Origin: an uncultured Polaribacter sp.
GTDB taxonomy: Bacteria > Bacteroidota > Bacteroidia > Flavobacteriales > Flavobacteriaceae
Direction of reading: 5' to 3'
DNA: 64,000 bases
NCBI RefSeq assembly: GCF_947500975.1
Contig: NZ_CANMUE010000001.1
Coordinates: 310,001-374,000, forward strand
In this document: positions 9,501 through 16,540 of the stretch, in pieces
Layout of the letters: every line of letters starts with the position of its first letter
How positions within the stretch are numbered: the first letter of the stretch is position 1
Translations under genes and position numbers: made by a program
The notes under the pieces: model-generated
Told to the model about the DNA's origin: nothing
What the model saw: the letters and a program-made list of their open reading frames with translations, nothing else
The model's database searches: none

Positions 9501-11001
9501 ACAAACCATTTATGTTAGAGTTACCAACAATACAACTGGTTGTTTTAATGACCACACTACATTTAACTTAATCGTAAACCCAATTCCAGTTGCTAATTTT
9601 GTGGAAGATCTTGAAATTTGCGACGATAATTCCGATGGTTCAGCAAGAAATGGTTTTTCACAATCTATAGACCTTGAATCTAAAACTAATGATATTTTAG
9701 GAACTCAAGATCCAGATATTCATACAGTAACTTATCATCGTACTCTTGCAGATGCTCAAATAGGCAATAACCCATTAATCTCTCCATACTCTAACATTGA
9801 GGCTTATAGAGAAACCATTTTTATTCGTGTTTATAAAACAACAACCATGTGTTCTAATGGAATTTCTAATTTTGATGTTATTATAAACCCAGAACCAACA
9901 TATGATGTTCCAACAAATTTAGCATACTGTGATGATGATTTTGATAATGATGACACAAACGGAATTATTCAAAATATAGATTTAGATAGTAAAATTTCAG
10001 AAATTTTGGGAACTAACCAAAGCCCAAATGATTTTAATGTAACTTTCCATTCATCTCAAGCAGATGCTACATCTGGTGATTCTCCAATTATTTCACCCTA
10101 TGAAAACTCTAACCCAACAGAAACTATTTATGTTCGTATTCAAAATAACAGAACACTTTGTATAAATGATGATGCTAATTTTAACATTATTGTTAACCCA
10201 TTACCTAGTTTTACAGTTACAACTCCACAAATTGTATGTTTAAATGATTTACCATTAAATATATTTATTGAAAACACTTTGGATTCATACACTTATGAAT
10301 GGACTGATATAAATAATAATATTTTAAGTACAAATGACAACATAGATGTAACAACAGGAGGTAATTACACTATAACAGCAACCACTACTGATGGAACAAA
10401 TTGTTCTAAATCGGAAGTTATTGTTATTGAGGAGTCCAATCCAGCTATTTTAGAAAGTAGTTTTATTAATATTATTGACGAATCAAACAATATTGGGGCA
10501 GAAGATAGATTATCAGTTTTTATTGATACATTAAATAACAACTTAGGTATTGGTGATTATCAATATGCAATTTTAAATACCGATAATAATACTAGAATAC
10601 CTTCAATTGGTTTTCAAGATGAGCCTCTTTTTGAAAACCTAGAAGGTGGTATATATCAAGTAATTGTTAATGATAAAAATGGGTGTACACCAGACACGAC
10701 ACTTTTAATATCTGTAATTCAGTTTCCAAAATTCTTTACTCCTAACGGAGATGGCGTTAATGATACTTGGGTTGTAAAAGGAGCCAATCAAACATTTTAC
10801 CCAAATAGCAGTATAAACATTTTTAATAGATTTGGAAAAATTGTAGCACAAGTTGAAATTGATGGGCAAGGTTGGGATGGCACCTATAAAGGCAAAGTTT
10901 TACCTTCAAATGATTATTGGTATAATATCGTTTTAACACCTTTAGACACAACCAAACCTACAATTTATAAAAAAGGACATTTTTCTTTATTAAGAAAATA
11001 A
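6577..11001 (+). CDS. Giant secreted repeat protein with type B T9SS sorting domain
   Basis: A 1474-residue exported protein. Residues 1-18 are a signal peptide ending at FAQ. Residues about 20-380 form a propeller-like region (YWFFGESAGLNF near the start, SPDGDHLVSANQEG later). From about 490 there is a tandem array of roughly 100-residue units, each opening with a Cys-Asp-Asp acidic motif (near residues 493, 594, 791, 908, 1015 and 1117) and closing with an ETIYVR-like strand. The C-terminus from about 1383, with FFTPNGDGVNDTW and IFNRFGK, is the gliding-motility-associated CHU_C/type B sorting domain recognised by the type IX secretion system. It is probably a cell-surface or released adhesin. 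The ATG lies 45 bases after the ABC permease. Confidence 0.88.
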   Translation: MKKKVLFFILFISINTFAQKEANYWFFGESAGLNFSTNPPTQITGSLFTDEGSASISDADGVLQFYTDGQSVFNRNGTSMTNGTNLLGDSSSTQSAIIVPKPKDSNIYYVFTVGNQQNGNQGNGVHYSEIDMSLQGGLGEVIVKNIQLTSASDSREKITSVQGEDCDTFWVVTADSNNFYAYKVTENGLSNAAVVSSHSFYQSLRGYLKLSPDGDHLVSANQEGDSYIYEFDNSTGTISNERIFTRIDNAYGVEFSRDSKKLYISSGVHSQVTNAGRNPPDFASIIQINLDSDNNNVIDDINSINNSFTTIYSTNNGYRGALQLASNGKIYYARSRQNFLGVIDSPELDDIEANFIENGISLGSGVSTEGLPPFIQSFFLEVDITDDDTTLQVNNENLELCTGQSKTITPELVTGTTVNYEWTFNNGVTTTVIPSSAPDYKLELEEVTLDETGTYDLKITLDDDCNNTIEFNATFNLVVYETASATTPEDIIFCDNDRDGFNTFDFETLINDEILNGLDSNNFEIVYFKTLVDATSGNTPLPNPYTNSIAFTSETIYARVQNINAPHLCYDITSFNLSITDLPIPTQPEPYRMCDDIESSSDTDGIVNTFILNNKDVEILGNLSSSQYDISYHTTQSGAETNDISTIINKNTNYSVTNSQTVYIRIENIDNTDCYDATTTLDLIVDPLPILKPSPELNQCIEVNDTNTTVNLTLAQQNISDTANVTFEYYENIDGTNLITNITSYPVVVNIPKIVYVKVISEFNCARDLIPLTINVGQTVKNGYNVIQPPVCDDFLDADGNDTVNNSDTDNITNFSLDINAIETGINPPVNTEVFFYENETDRDNSLNEIDITNYRNDINKINITQNSEGIQFPIYYKILSTINNDCQGLGEFYLQINSTPSATITPELELCDDANDGDATNGIVQSFDLESQNTTILNGQSSTNFTVTYHLTASEANTGNNPLSSPFTNTLRDLQTIYVRVTNNTTGCFNDHTTFNLIVNPIPVANFVEDLEICDDNSDGSARNGFSQSIDLESKTNDILGTQDPDIHTVTYHRTLADAQIGNNPLISPYSNIEAYRETIFIRVYKTTTMCSNGISNFDVIINPEPTYDVPTNLAYCDDDFDNDDTNGIIQNIDLDSKISEILGTNQSPNDFNVTFHSSQADATSGDSPIISPYENSNPTETIYVRIQNNRTLCINDDANFNIIVNPLPSFTVTTPQIVCLNDLPLNIFIENTLDSYTYEWTDINNNILSTNDNIDVTTGGNYTITATTTDGTNCSKSEVIVIEESNPAILESSFINIIDESNNIGAEDRLSVFIDTLNNNLGIGDYQYAILNTDNNTRIPSIGFQDEPLFENLEGGIYQVIVNDKNGCTPDTTLLISVIQFPKFFTPNGDGVNDTWVVKGANQTFYPNSSINIFNRFGKIVAQVEIDGQGWDGTYKGKVLPSNDYWYNIVLTPLDTTKPTIYKKGHFSLLRK

Positions 11002-11022
11002 AAAGCAATTTTCAAATTTTAA

Positions 11023-11051
11023 TTGTTTATTAAAAACTATCCATATTTTTA
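11023..11051 (+). promoter_or_regulatory. Possible promoter abutting the uvrB start codon
   Basis: TTG at 11023-11025, 18 bases, then TATTTTTA at 11044-11051, one mismatch from TAnnTTTG. The ATG begins only 5 bases later, so the transcript would be nearly leaderless. The last base mismatch makes this tentative. Confidence 0.3.
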
Positions 11052-11055
11052 CAAA

Positions 11056-13044
11056 ATGGAATTTAAGTTAGTATCAGAATTTTCACCAACTGGAGATCAA
11101 CCAGAAGCAATAAAACAACTTTCTGAGGGGGTTTTATCTGGTGAAAAATTTCAAACATTATTAGGCGTAACTGGTTCTGGAAAAACTTTTTCTGTTGCAA
11201 ACGTTGTTAAAAATGTAAAAAAACCAACTTTAGTTTTAGCCCATAATAAAACCTTAGCAGCACAATTATACTCAGAGTTTAAGCAGTTTTTTCCAGAAAA
11301 TGCTGTTGAGTATTTTGTATCTTATTATGATTACTATCAACCTGAAGCATATATTCCAGTAACAGGAACATACATCGAAAAAGACTTATCCATAAACGAT
11401 GATATTGAACGCTTACGTTTAAGCACCACTTCCTCCTTGCTTTCCGGCAGAAGAGATGTAATTGTTATTGCCTCTGTTTCATGTTTATATGGAATTGGAA
11501 ATCCAACTGAATTCAAGAAAAATGTAATTCCTATTCATGTAGATCAACAAATTTCTAGAACAAATTTTTTACATCAATTAGTAACCAGTTTATACTCTAG
11601 AACAGAAACCGAAATAAAAAGTGGAACTTTTAAAGTAAAGGGTGATGTTGTTACAATTTATCCGTCTTATGGAGATAATGGCTATAGAATTCATTTTTTT
11701 GGTGATGAAATTGAAGAAATAGAATCTTTTGATTTAGAAAATAATACCGTTTTAGAAAACTTTAAAGAATTAACTATCTATCCTGCAAATCTATTTGTAA
11801 CCTCTCCTGATGTTTTACAAAATGCTATTCATATGATACAAAAAGACATGATGAAACAGGTAGATTACTTTAAAGAAATTGGCAAACATTTAGAAGCTAA
11901 ACGATTAAAAGAACGTACAGAATTTGATCTTGAAATGATTCGAGAATTGGGTTATTGTTCTGGTATTGAAAACTATTCTCGCTATTTAGATGGTAGAGAC
12001 CCTGGCACAAGACCATTCTGCTTATTAGATTATTTTCCAGATGATTATTTAATGGTTATTGATGAAAGCCATGTAACTGTACCTCAAACACACGCTATGT
12101 ACGGTGGAGATAGAAGTAGAAAAGAAAATTTGGTAGAATACGGTTTTAGATTACCGGCTGCAATGGACAATCGTCCTTTAAAGTTTGATGAATTTGAGGC
12201 CATTCAAAATCAAACTATTTTTGTTTCTGCAACTCCTGCAGATTATGAACTACAAAAAACAGAAGGTATATTTGTTGAGCAAGTAATTAGACCAACAGGC
12301 TTGTTAGATCCCATTATAGAAATACGACCTAGTTTAAATCAAATCGATGATTTAATTGAAGAAATACAAGTTAGAGTTGAAAAAGATGAAAGAACTTTAG
12401 TTACAACTTTAACGAAAAGAATGGCTGAAGAACTTACAAAATATCTAACAAGAGTCGATATTCGTTGTAGATATATTCATTCTGATGTTGATACTCTAGA
12501 ACGTGTAGAAATTATGCAAGATTTGCGTAAAGGTTTGTTTGATGTTTTGATTGGAGTTAATCTTTTGCGTGAAGGCTTAGATTTGCCTGAAGTTTCTTTA
12601 GTAGCAATTTTAGATGCTGATAAAGAAGGTTTTTTAAGAAGTCATAGGTCCATTACACAAACAGTTGGTAGAGCTGCAAGAAATGTTAATGGATTAGCTA
12701 TTTTATATGCTGATAAAATGACCAATAGCATGCAAAAAACTATTGATGAAACAGACAGAAGACGTATAAAACAAATAGCTTATAACACTGCAAATAATAT
12801 TACCCCTACCCAAATTAATAAAAAAATTGATGACACTTTATCTAAGAGTGCTGTTTCTAGCTATCATTATGACAACGCTAAACAAGTAGCTGCTGAGCAA
12901 GACTTACAATATTTACCAAAATCAGATATTGAACAAAGAATACGCGATAAACGTAAACAAATGGAAGCTGCTGCAAAATCTTTAGATTTTATTGTAGCTG
13001 CAAAACTTCGTGATGAAATTAAGGTTTTGAAAGATAATTTGTAA
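11056..13044 (+). CDS. uvrB: Excinuclease ABC subunit B
   Basis: A 662-residue UvrB, the damage-verifying helicase of nucleotide excision repair that is loaded by UvrA and recruits UvrC. Visible are the Q-motif region FSPTGDQPEAI, Walker A GVTGSGKTFS, the beta-hairpin YYDYYQPEAYIP, DESH Walker B, motif V NLLREGLDLPEVSLV, motif VI QTVGRAARN and the C-terminal UVR motif at about 620-660. Length matches the family. The ATG at 11056 gives the conserved N-terminus; the TTG at 11023 is instead a plausible promoter element. Confidence 0.97.
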   Translation: MEFKLVSEFSPTGDQPEAIKQLSEGVLSGEKFQTLLGVTGSGKTFSVANVVKNVKKPTLVLAHNKTLAAQLYSEFKQFFPENAVEYFVSYYDYYQPEAYIPVTGTYIEKDLSINDDIERLRLSTTSSLLSGRRDVIVIASVSCLYGIGNPTEFKKNVIPIHVDQQISRTNFLHQLVTSLYSRTETEIKSGTFKVKGDVVTIYPSYGDNGYRIHFFGDEIEEIESFDLENNTVLENFKELTIYPANLFVTSPDVLQNAIHMIQKDMMKQVDYFKEIGKHLEAKRLKERTEFDLEMIRELGYCSGIENYSRYLDGRDPGTRPFCLLDYFPDDYLMVIDESHVTVPQTHAMYGGDRSRKENLVEYGFRLPAAMDNRPLKFDEFEAIQNQTIFVSATPADYELQKTEGIFVEQVIRPTGLLDPIIEIRPSLNQIDDLIEEIQVRVEKDERTLVTTLTKRMAEELTKYLTRVDIRCRYIHSDVDTLERVEIMQDLRKGLFDVLIGVNLLREGLDLPEVSLVAILDADKEGFLRSHRSITQTVGRAARNVNGLAILYADKMTNSMQKTIDETDRRRIKQIAYNTANNITPTQINKKIDDTLSKSAVSSYHYDNAKQVAAEQDLQYLPKSDIEQRIRDKRKQMEAAAKSLDFIVAAKLRDEIKVLKDNL

Positions 13045-13065
13045 ATTTATTGAAAATTTAAGCTC

Positions 13066-13848
13066 GTGAAAAAGGTATTATTTATATTAATTATTCTCTT
13101 TGGGAATAATTTAGTTTCTCAAAATAAAAAAATCATATATGTTGATGAAAATTATAAAAAGGTTGGATTTTTAAAATTCAAGAAAAAAGAAAGTTCAATG
13201 CTTTTTGATTTAATTATTGCCGAAAATGATACTGTTATTATAAAAAAACTTAGGTATAAAGAATTTTTTGGAAAACTAGATCATATCACAAAAAAACAAT
13301 TATCACTTATATTTAACAGCAAATACAATATAGACACTACTAAAACTTGGTTAATTCATAATGTAGATTCAGTTCCAGATATTAAAAGAATGCCAAAAAA
13401 ATCTGGAATAGAATTTCTAGATTCATTACAAAATCCGACAGGTATTTTTTGGACTAAAAAGGAGTTAAAAACAAACTCTAAAGAAATGCCTTATAAAAGA
13501 CATAGACATGTTTCCAACTTCGAAGATTATTTAAATAAAATCAATGTCGAAAAAAAATCAATCAAAAAAAATATAGAATTACTTCATTTTTATTCTAAAA
13601 ACAATGGTTTTCCAATTAAAACATTAAATGAATATGATTATTTTGAAGATTATAATTCTTTAATTAGAAAGTTATTTACAGATGGCACAAAAGCATATAA
13701 AGTAATTATTTTATTTACAGATGGAAGTTTCTACGCATCAAATGTATATAATTGTATTAAATTAGAAAATAAGTTAACAACTAAAAAATACTTTAATCGT
13801 AAAAAAAAGAAATGGTATAAAAAAATAAACAAACTTAATAAAGATTAA
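13066..13848 (+). CDS. Secreted or periplasmic protein of unknown function
   Basis: A 260-residue protein starting with GTG, 21 bases after uvrB. Residues 1-18 are a signal peptide (hydrophobic core VLFILIILFGNN, cleavage near SQN). The rest is Lys-rich, with no motif I recognise. It may be co-transcribed with uvrB, but nothing in the sequence links it to DNA repair. The very high Lys content resembles the neighbouring orphan at 13883-14350. Confidence 0.6.
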   Translation: MKKVLFILIILFGNNLVSQNKKIIYVDENYKKVGFLKFKKKESSMLFDLIIAENDTVIIKKLRYKEFFGKLDHITKKQLSLIFNSKYNIDTTKTWLIHNVDSVPDIKRMPKKSGIEFLDSLQNPTGIFWTKKELKTNSKEMPYKRHRHVSNFEDYLNKINVEKKSIKKNIELLHFYSKNNGFPIKTLNEYDYFEDYNSLIRKLFTDGTKAYKVIILFTDGSFYASNVYNCIKLENKLTTKKYFNRKKKKWYKKINKLNKD

Positions 13849-13882
13849 TATTTTCAATCAAAATCAACTTTAGATAAATAAT

Positions 13883-14350
13883 CTAACTTTTAATGTTTTT
13901 AAACATTTTCAATTTAATAACACTATCAATTAGAACACCCGCTTTATTTTGATAATCTAGTTCCTTTTTATCGGACCAATTATCTCTTACTTTTTGAGTA
14001 GTTTTATTATTATTCAGGTATTTTAATTGCTTCTGAAGTTTTTTAATTTTTTCATCAACAGATAACCTTTCGTTTTCAGTATACCCTAATTTAACAAGAC
14101 CTTTTTCTAATTTATCAACTTGTTTTAAATAAGATTTTTCTTTAACACTTGTCCATTTACCAATAATTTTCAATTTACCCCTTTGTTCTTTTAAAGATAT
14201 AATTCTATTTTTTATTTTTTTTATTAAAATTGTTTTATCCTGATCTAATTTAAATTCAAAATTATTCTCATATTCTAAAGAATAAGTTGAAAACACAGAT
14301 AAAATCATTAATAATAAAACAAAGAAAAGTCTGTTATTTTTTTTTCTCAT
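13883..14350 (-). CDS. Small secreted Lys-rich helical protein, unknown
   Basis: A 155-residue protein with an N-terminal hydrophobic segment (residues about 8-24, signal peptide or anchor) and then about 130 residues of charged, predicted helical sequence. There are two similar halves around KIIGKWTSVKEKSYLKQVDKLEKG and KVRDNWSDKKELDYQNKAGVLID (W-S-x-K-x-x-x-x-Y spaced alike), suggesting an internal duplication. I do not recognise the family. It is convergent with the gene at 13066 and co-directional with 14398-14961. Confidence 0.55.
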   Translation of the reverse strand: MRKKNNRLFFVLLLMILSVFSTYSLEYENNFEFKLDQDKTILIKKIKNRIISLKEQRGKLKIIGKWTSVKEKSYLKQVDKLEKGLVKLGYTENERLSVDEKIKKLQKQLKYLNNNKTTQKVRDNWSDKKELDYQNKAGVLIDSVIKLKMFKNIKS

Positions 14351-14397
14351 AATAATATTATATTCTTTAATATAATCAAAAAGTAAGCCATAAAAAA

Positions 14398-14961
14398 TTA
14401 ATCAACATTTCCCCAAGGAGCACTTGGAGTTTTAATTTCTTTAGTTAAATCAAATTTAACCGAAAATAATCTTTCAGTTCCAATTCTTCTTAAATTATAA
14501 GTAAAACTAGTTTCATCAATTGTAACCCACCATACATTATTAGAAGCATAAGAAATCAAATTTGAAGTTTCTTGATCTGCTGGAAAAAATTGAATATTTT
14601 TTAAACCTGTATTTGGGTTTGAACCACCGTACTGTGTAATTTTATCTTCAGATCCATCTTTATGTCTGTGATCGTGTTTTAACGTGATTAAATTTTCTTT
14701 ATTAATTGTAAAAACCCAAGTTCTAGATTTATCTTCACCCACAAAAAAAGGAATTCTAATGGTTTTTTCTTTACAAGTACAAACGTGCATCACTAGTTTT
14801 TCTCCACTAAAACCATCTCCTTTTTTACCTCCTGCAACAATTTCTCCTTCGTAAGATTTTCCACAATGTTCTTTTAAAGTATCCCAAAATACAACTGAAT
14901 TTGGAGTTTCTTGAGCAATTATAGTTAATGGAAAAAGAAATAAAAATAAAAATTTTCTCAT
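14398..14961 (-). CDS. Secreted conserved hypothetical protein
   Basis: A 187-residue exported protein. The signal peptide is MRKFLFLFLFPLTIIAQ; a longer reading from 14985 would put eight extra residues in front of it, so the ATG at 14961 is preferred. The mature protein has a Cys pair (VCTC, about residues 60-63) plus an earlier Cys (HCGKSYEGEIVAGG) and a HDHRHKDGSED segment, a pattern I associate with an uncharacterised Bacteroidota secreted family. Ligand binding by these Cys/His residues is possible but not shown. Confidence 0.65.
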   Translation of the reverse strand: MRKFLFLFLFPLTIIAQETPNSVVFWDTLKEHCGKSYEGEIVAGGKKGDGFSGEKLVMHVCTCKEKTIRIPFFVGEDKSRTWVFTINKENLITLKHDHRHKDGSEDKITQYGGSNPNTGLKNIQFFPADQETSNLISYASNNVWWVTIDETSFTYNLRRIGTERLFSVKFDLTKEIKTPSAPWGNVD

Positions 14962-15001
14962 AATTAAATTATTTATAAATATCAATCAATATAAACAAAA
15001 A

Positions 15002-15026
15002 AAGCCTCACAAATTGTGAGGCTTTA
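15002..15026 (-). terminator. Terminator of sucC
   Basis: A perfect 10-base-pair stem (AAAGCCTCAC at 15002-15011, GTGAGGCTTT at 15017-15026) with a 5-base loop. Read on the minus strand it follows the sucC stop by about 20 bases and runs into a T tract, the form of a strong intrinsic terminator. Confidence 0.85.
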
Positions 15027-15046
15027 AATTATATTATAAGATAAGC

Positions 15047-16246
15047 TTATGAAGCTTCTAAAACTTCTTGAACTTTATCAGCAGCTTCTTGAAATTCTGT
15101 TGCAGAAATAATTTCCATTCCAGAGTTATCAATTAATTCTTTTGCTTCTTTAGCATTTGTACCTTGTAATCTACAGATAATTGGTACATTTATTTTGTCT
15201 CCCATACTTTTGTAGGCATCAACAACACCTTGCGCAACTCTATCACAACGTACAATTCCACCAAAAATATTAACTAAAATCGCTTTAACAGCAGGATCTT
15301 TTAAAATAATTCCAAAAGCAGTTTCTACTCTTTGTGCATCAGCAGTACCACCAACATCTAAAAAGTTTGCAGGTTCTCCTCCAGATTCTTTAATTAAATC
15401 CATAGTTCCCATTGCTAAACCAGCTCCATTTACCATACAACCAACATTTCCATCTAAATCTACATAGTTTAAACCTGCAGCTTTTGCTTCAACTTCAATT
15501 GGGTTTTCTTCTCTTAAATCACGCATTTCTGCATAATCTTTATGACGAAATAAAGCATTTTCATCTAAAGTTACTTTGGCGTCAACTGCCATAATTTTGC
15601 TGTCAGATGTTTTTAAAACCGGATTTATTTCAAACATTGATGAATCTGATTTTATATAAGCTGTATATAATGAAGAAACAAATTTTACCATTTCTTTTAA
15701 AGCTGCTCCAGACAAACCTAAATTAAAGGCAATTTTTCTAGCTTGAAAAGGCATTAAGCCTAATAAAGGGTCAATTTCTTCGGTAAAAATTAAATGCGGA
15801 GTTTCTTCTGCAACAGTTTCAATATCCATTCCACCTTCTGTAGAATACATAATCATATTTTTACCTGTAGCTCTGTTTAATAAAACAGACATATAATATT
15901 CATCTGGCTCAGAATCACCAGGGTAATATACATCTTCACAAATTAAAACTTGATTTACTTTTTTACCTTCAGCTGAAGTTTGAGGTGTAATTAGCATCAT
16001 TCCAATAATATCATTAGATATGCTTTCTACTTCTTCTAAGTTTTTTGCTAACTTAACCCCTCCTCCTTTTCCACGACCACCTGCGTGAACTTGAGCTTTA
16101 ATTACATGCCAACCTGTTCCTGTTTCTTCAGTTAATTTTTTTGCTGCAGAAACTGCTTCAGCAGGGCTACTTGCAACAATTCCGCGTTGAATTCTAACGC
16201 CAAAACTGTTTAAAATCTCTTTTCCTTGATATTCGTGTAAATTCAT
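15047..16246 (-). CDS. sucC: Succinyl-CoA ligase (ADP-forming) beta subunit
   Basis: A 399-residue SucC, the nucleotide-binding subunit of succinyl-CoA synthetase in the TCA cycle. The N-terminus MNLHEYQGKEIL, the ATP-grasp segment VIKAQVHAGGRGKGGGVK and the C-terminal ligase domain with NGAGLAMGTMDLI and NIFGGIVRCD are all present, and the length is standard. The partner sucD is not adjacent in the window, as in many flavobacteria. The gene is monocistronic, with a -7 element at 16271-16278 and a terminator at 15002-15026. Confidence 0.96.
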   Translation of the reverse strand: MNLHEYQGKEILNSFGVRIQRGIVASSPAEAVSAAKKLTEETGTGWHVIKAQVHAGGRGKGGGVKLAKNLEEVESISNDIIGMMLITPQTSAEGKKVNQVLICEDVYYPGDSEPDEYYMSVLLNRATGKNMIMYSTEGGMDIETVAEETPHLIFTEEIDPLLGLMPFQARKIAFNLGLSGAALKEMVKFVSSLYTAYIKSDSSMFEINPVLKTSDSKIMAVDAKVTLDENALFRHKDYAEMRDLREENPIEVEAKAAGLNYVDLDGNVGCMVNGAGLAMGTMDLIKESGGEPANFLDVGGTADAQRVETAFGIILKDPAVKAILVNIFGGIVRCDRVAQGVVDAYKSMGDKINVPIICRLQGTNAKEAKELIDNSGMEIISATEFQEAADKVQEVLEAS

Positions 16247-16270
16247 TTTATAAGTCTATTTTAATGCAAA

Positions 16271-16278
16271 CAAAAGTA
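16271..16278 (-). promoter_or_regulatory. -7 promoter element of sucC
   Basis: On the minus strand this reads TACTTTTG, an exact match to TAnnTTTG, 24 bases before the sucC ATG. No convincing -33 TTG is present at the usual distance. Confidence 0.5.
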
Positions 16279-16434
16279 CAAATTCAAAGTATAAAATTTA
16301 TATTTTTTTTACAAAAAATTATTCATCAATAATCATACTGCATTCTTAACGATAATTTCATCCTTTTAAAAGCCTTAAAGTAGAAGTAAGTAAATAGATT
16401 TTAAGATTTAATTAACATTCATAAGTGTAACACA

Positions 16435-16442
16435 TAATTTTG
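16435..16442 (+). promoter_or_regulatory. -7 promoter element of the DUF5916 gene
   Basis: TAATTTTG matches TAnnTTTG. Transcription would begin near 16448, leaving a leader of about 45 or 90 bases depending on which ATG is used. A GTAAC at 16426-16430 with GTCTTT downstream also resembles an ECF site, but less well than the four sites reported elsewhere. Confidence 0.45.
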
Positions 16443-16540
16443 TACAAGGTCTTTAGTGTTAATTAACATGATTTTAAGAGGGTAATAAATTAATGATAAA
16501 TAAATTTAACATCTTATTAAAACTTAAACAACCAACTTAT

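Noticed and set aside
16426..16460. A fifth ECF-type promoter (GTAAC with GTCTTT) before the DUF5916 gene
   Set aside because: The -10 half is poor and a clean TAATTTTG housekeeping element overlaps the same interval.
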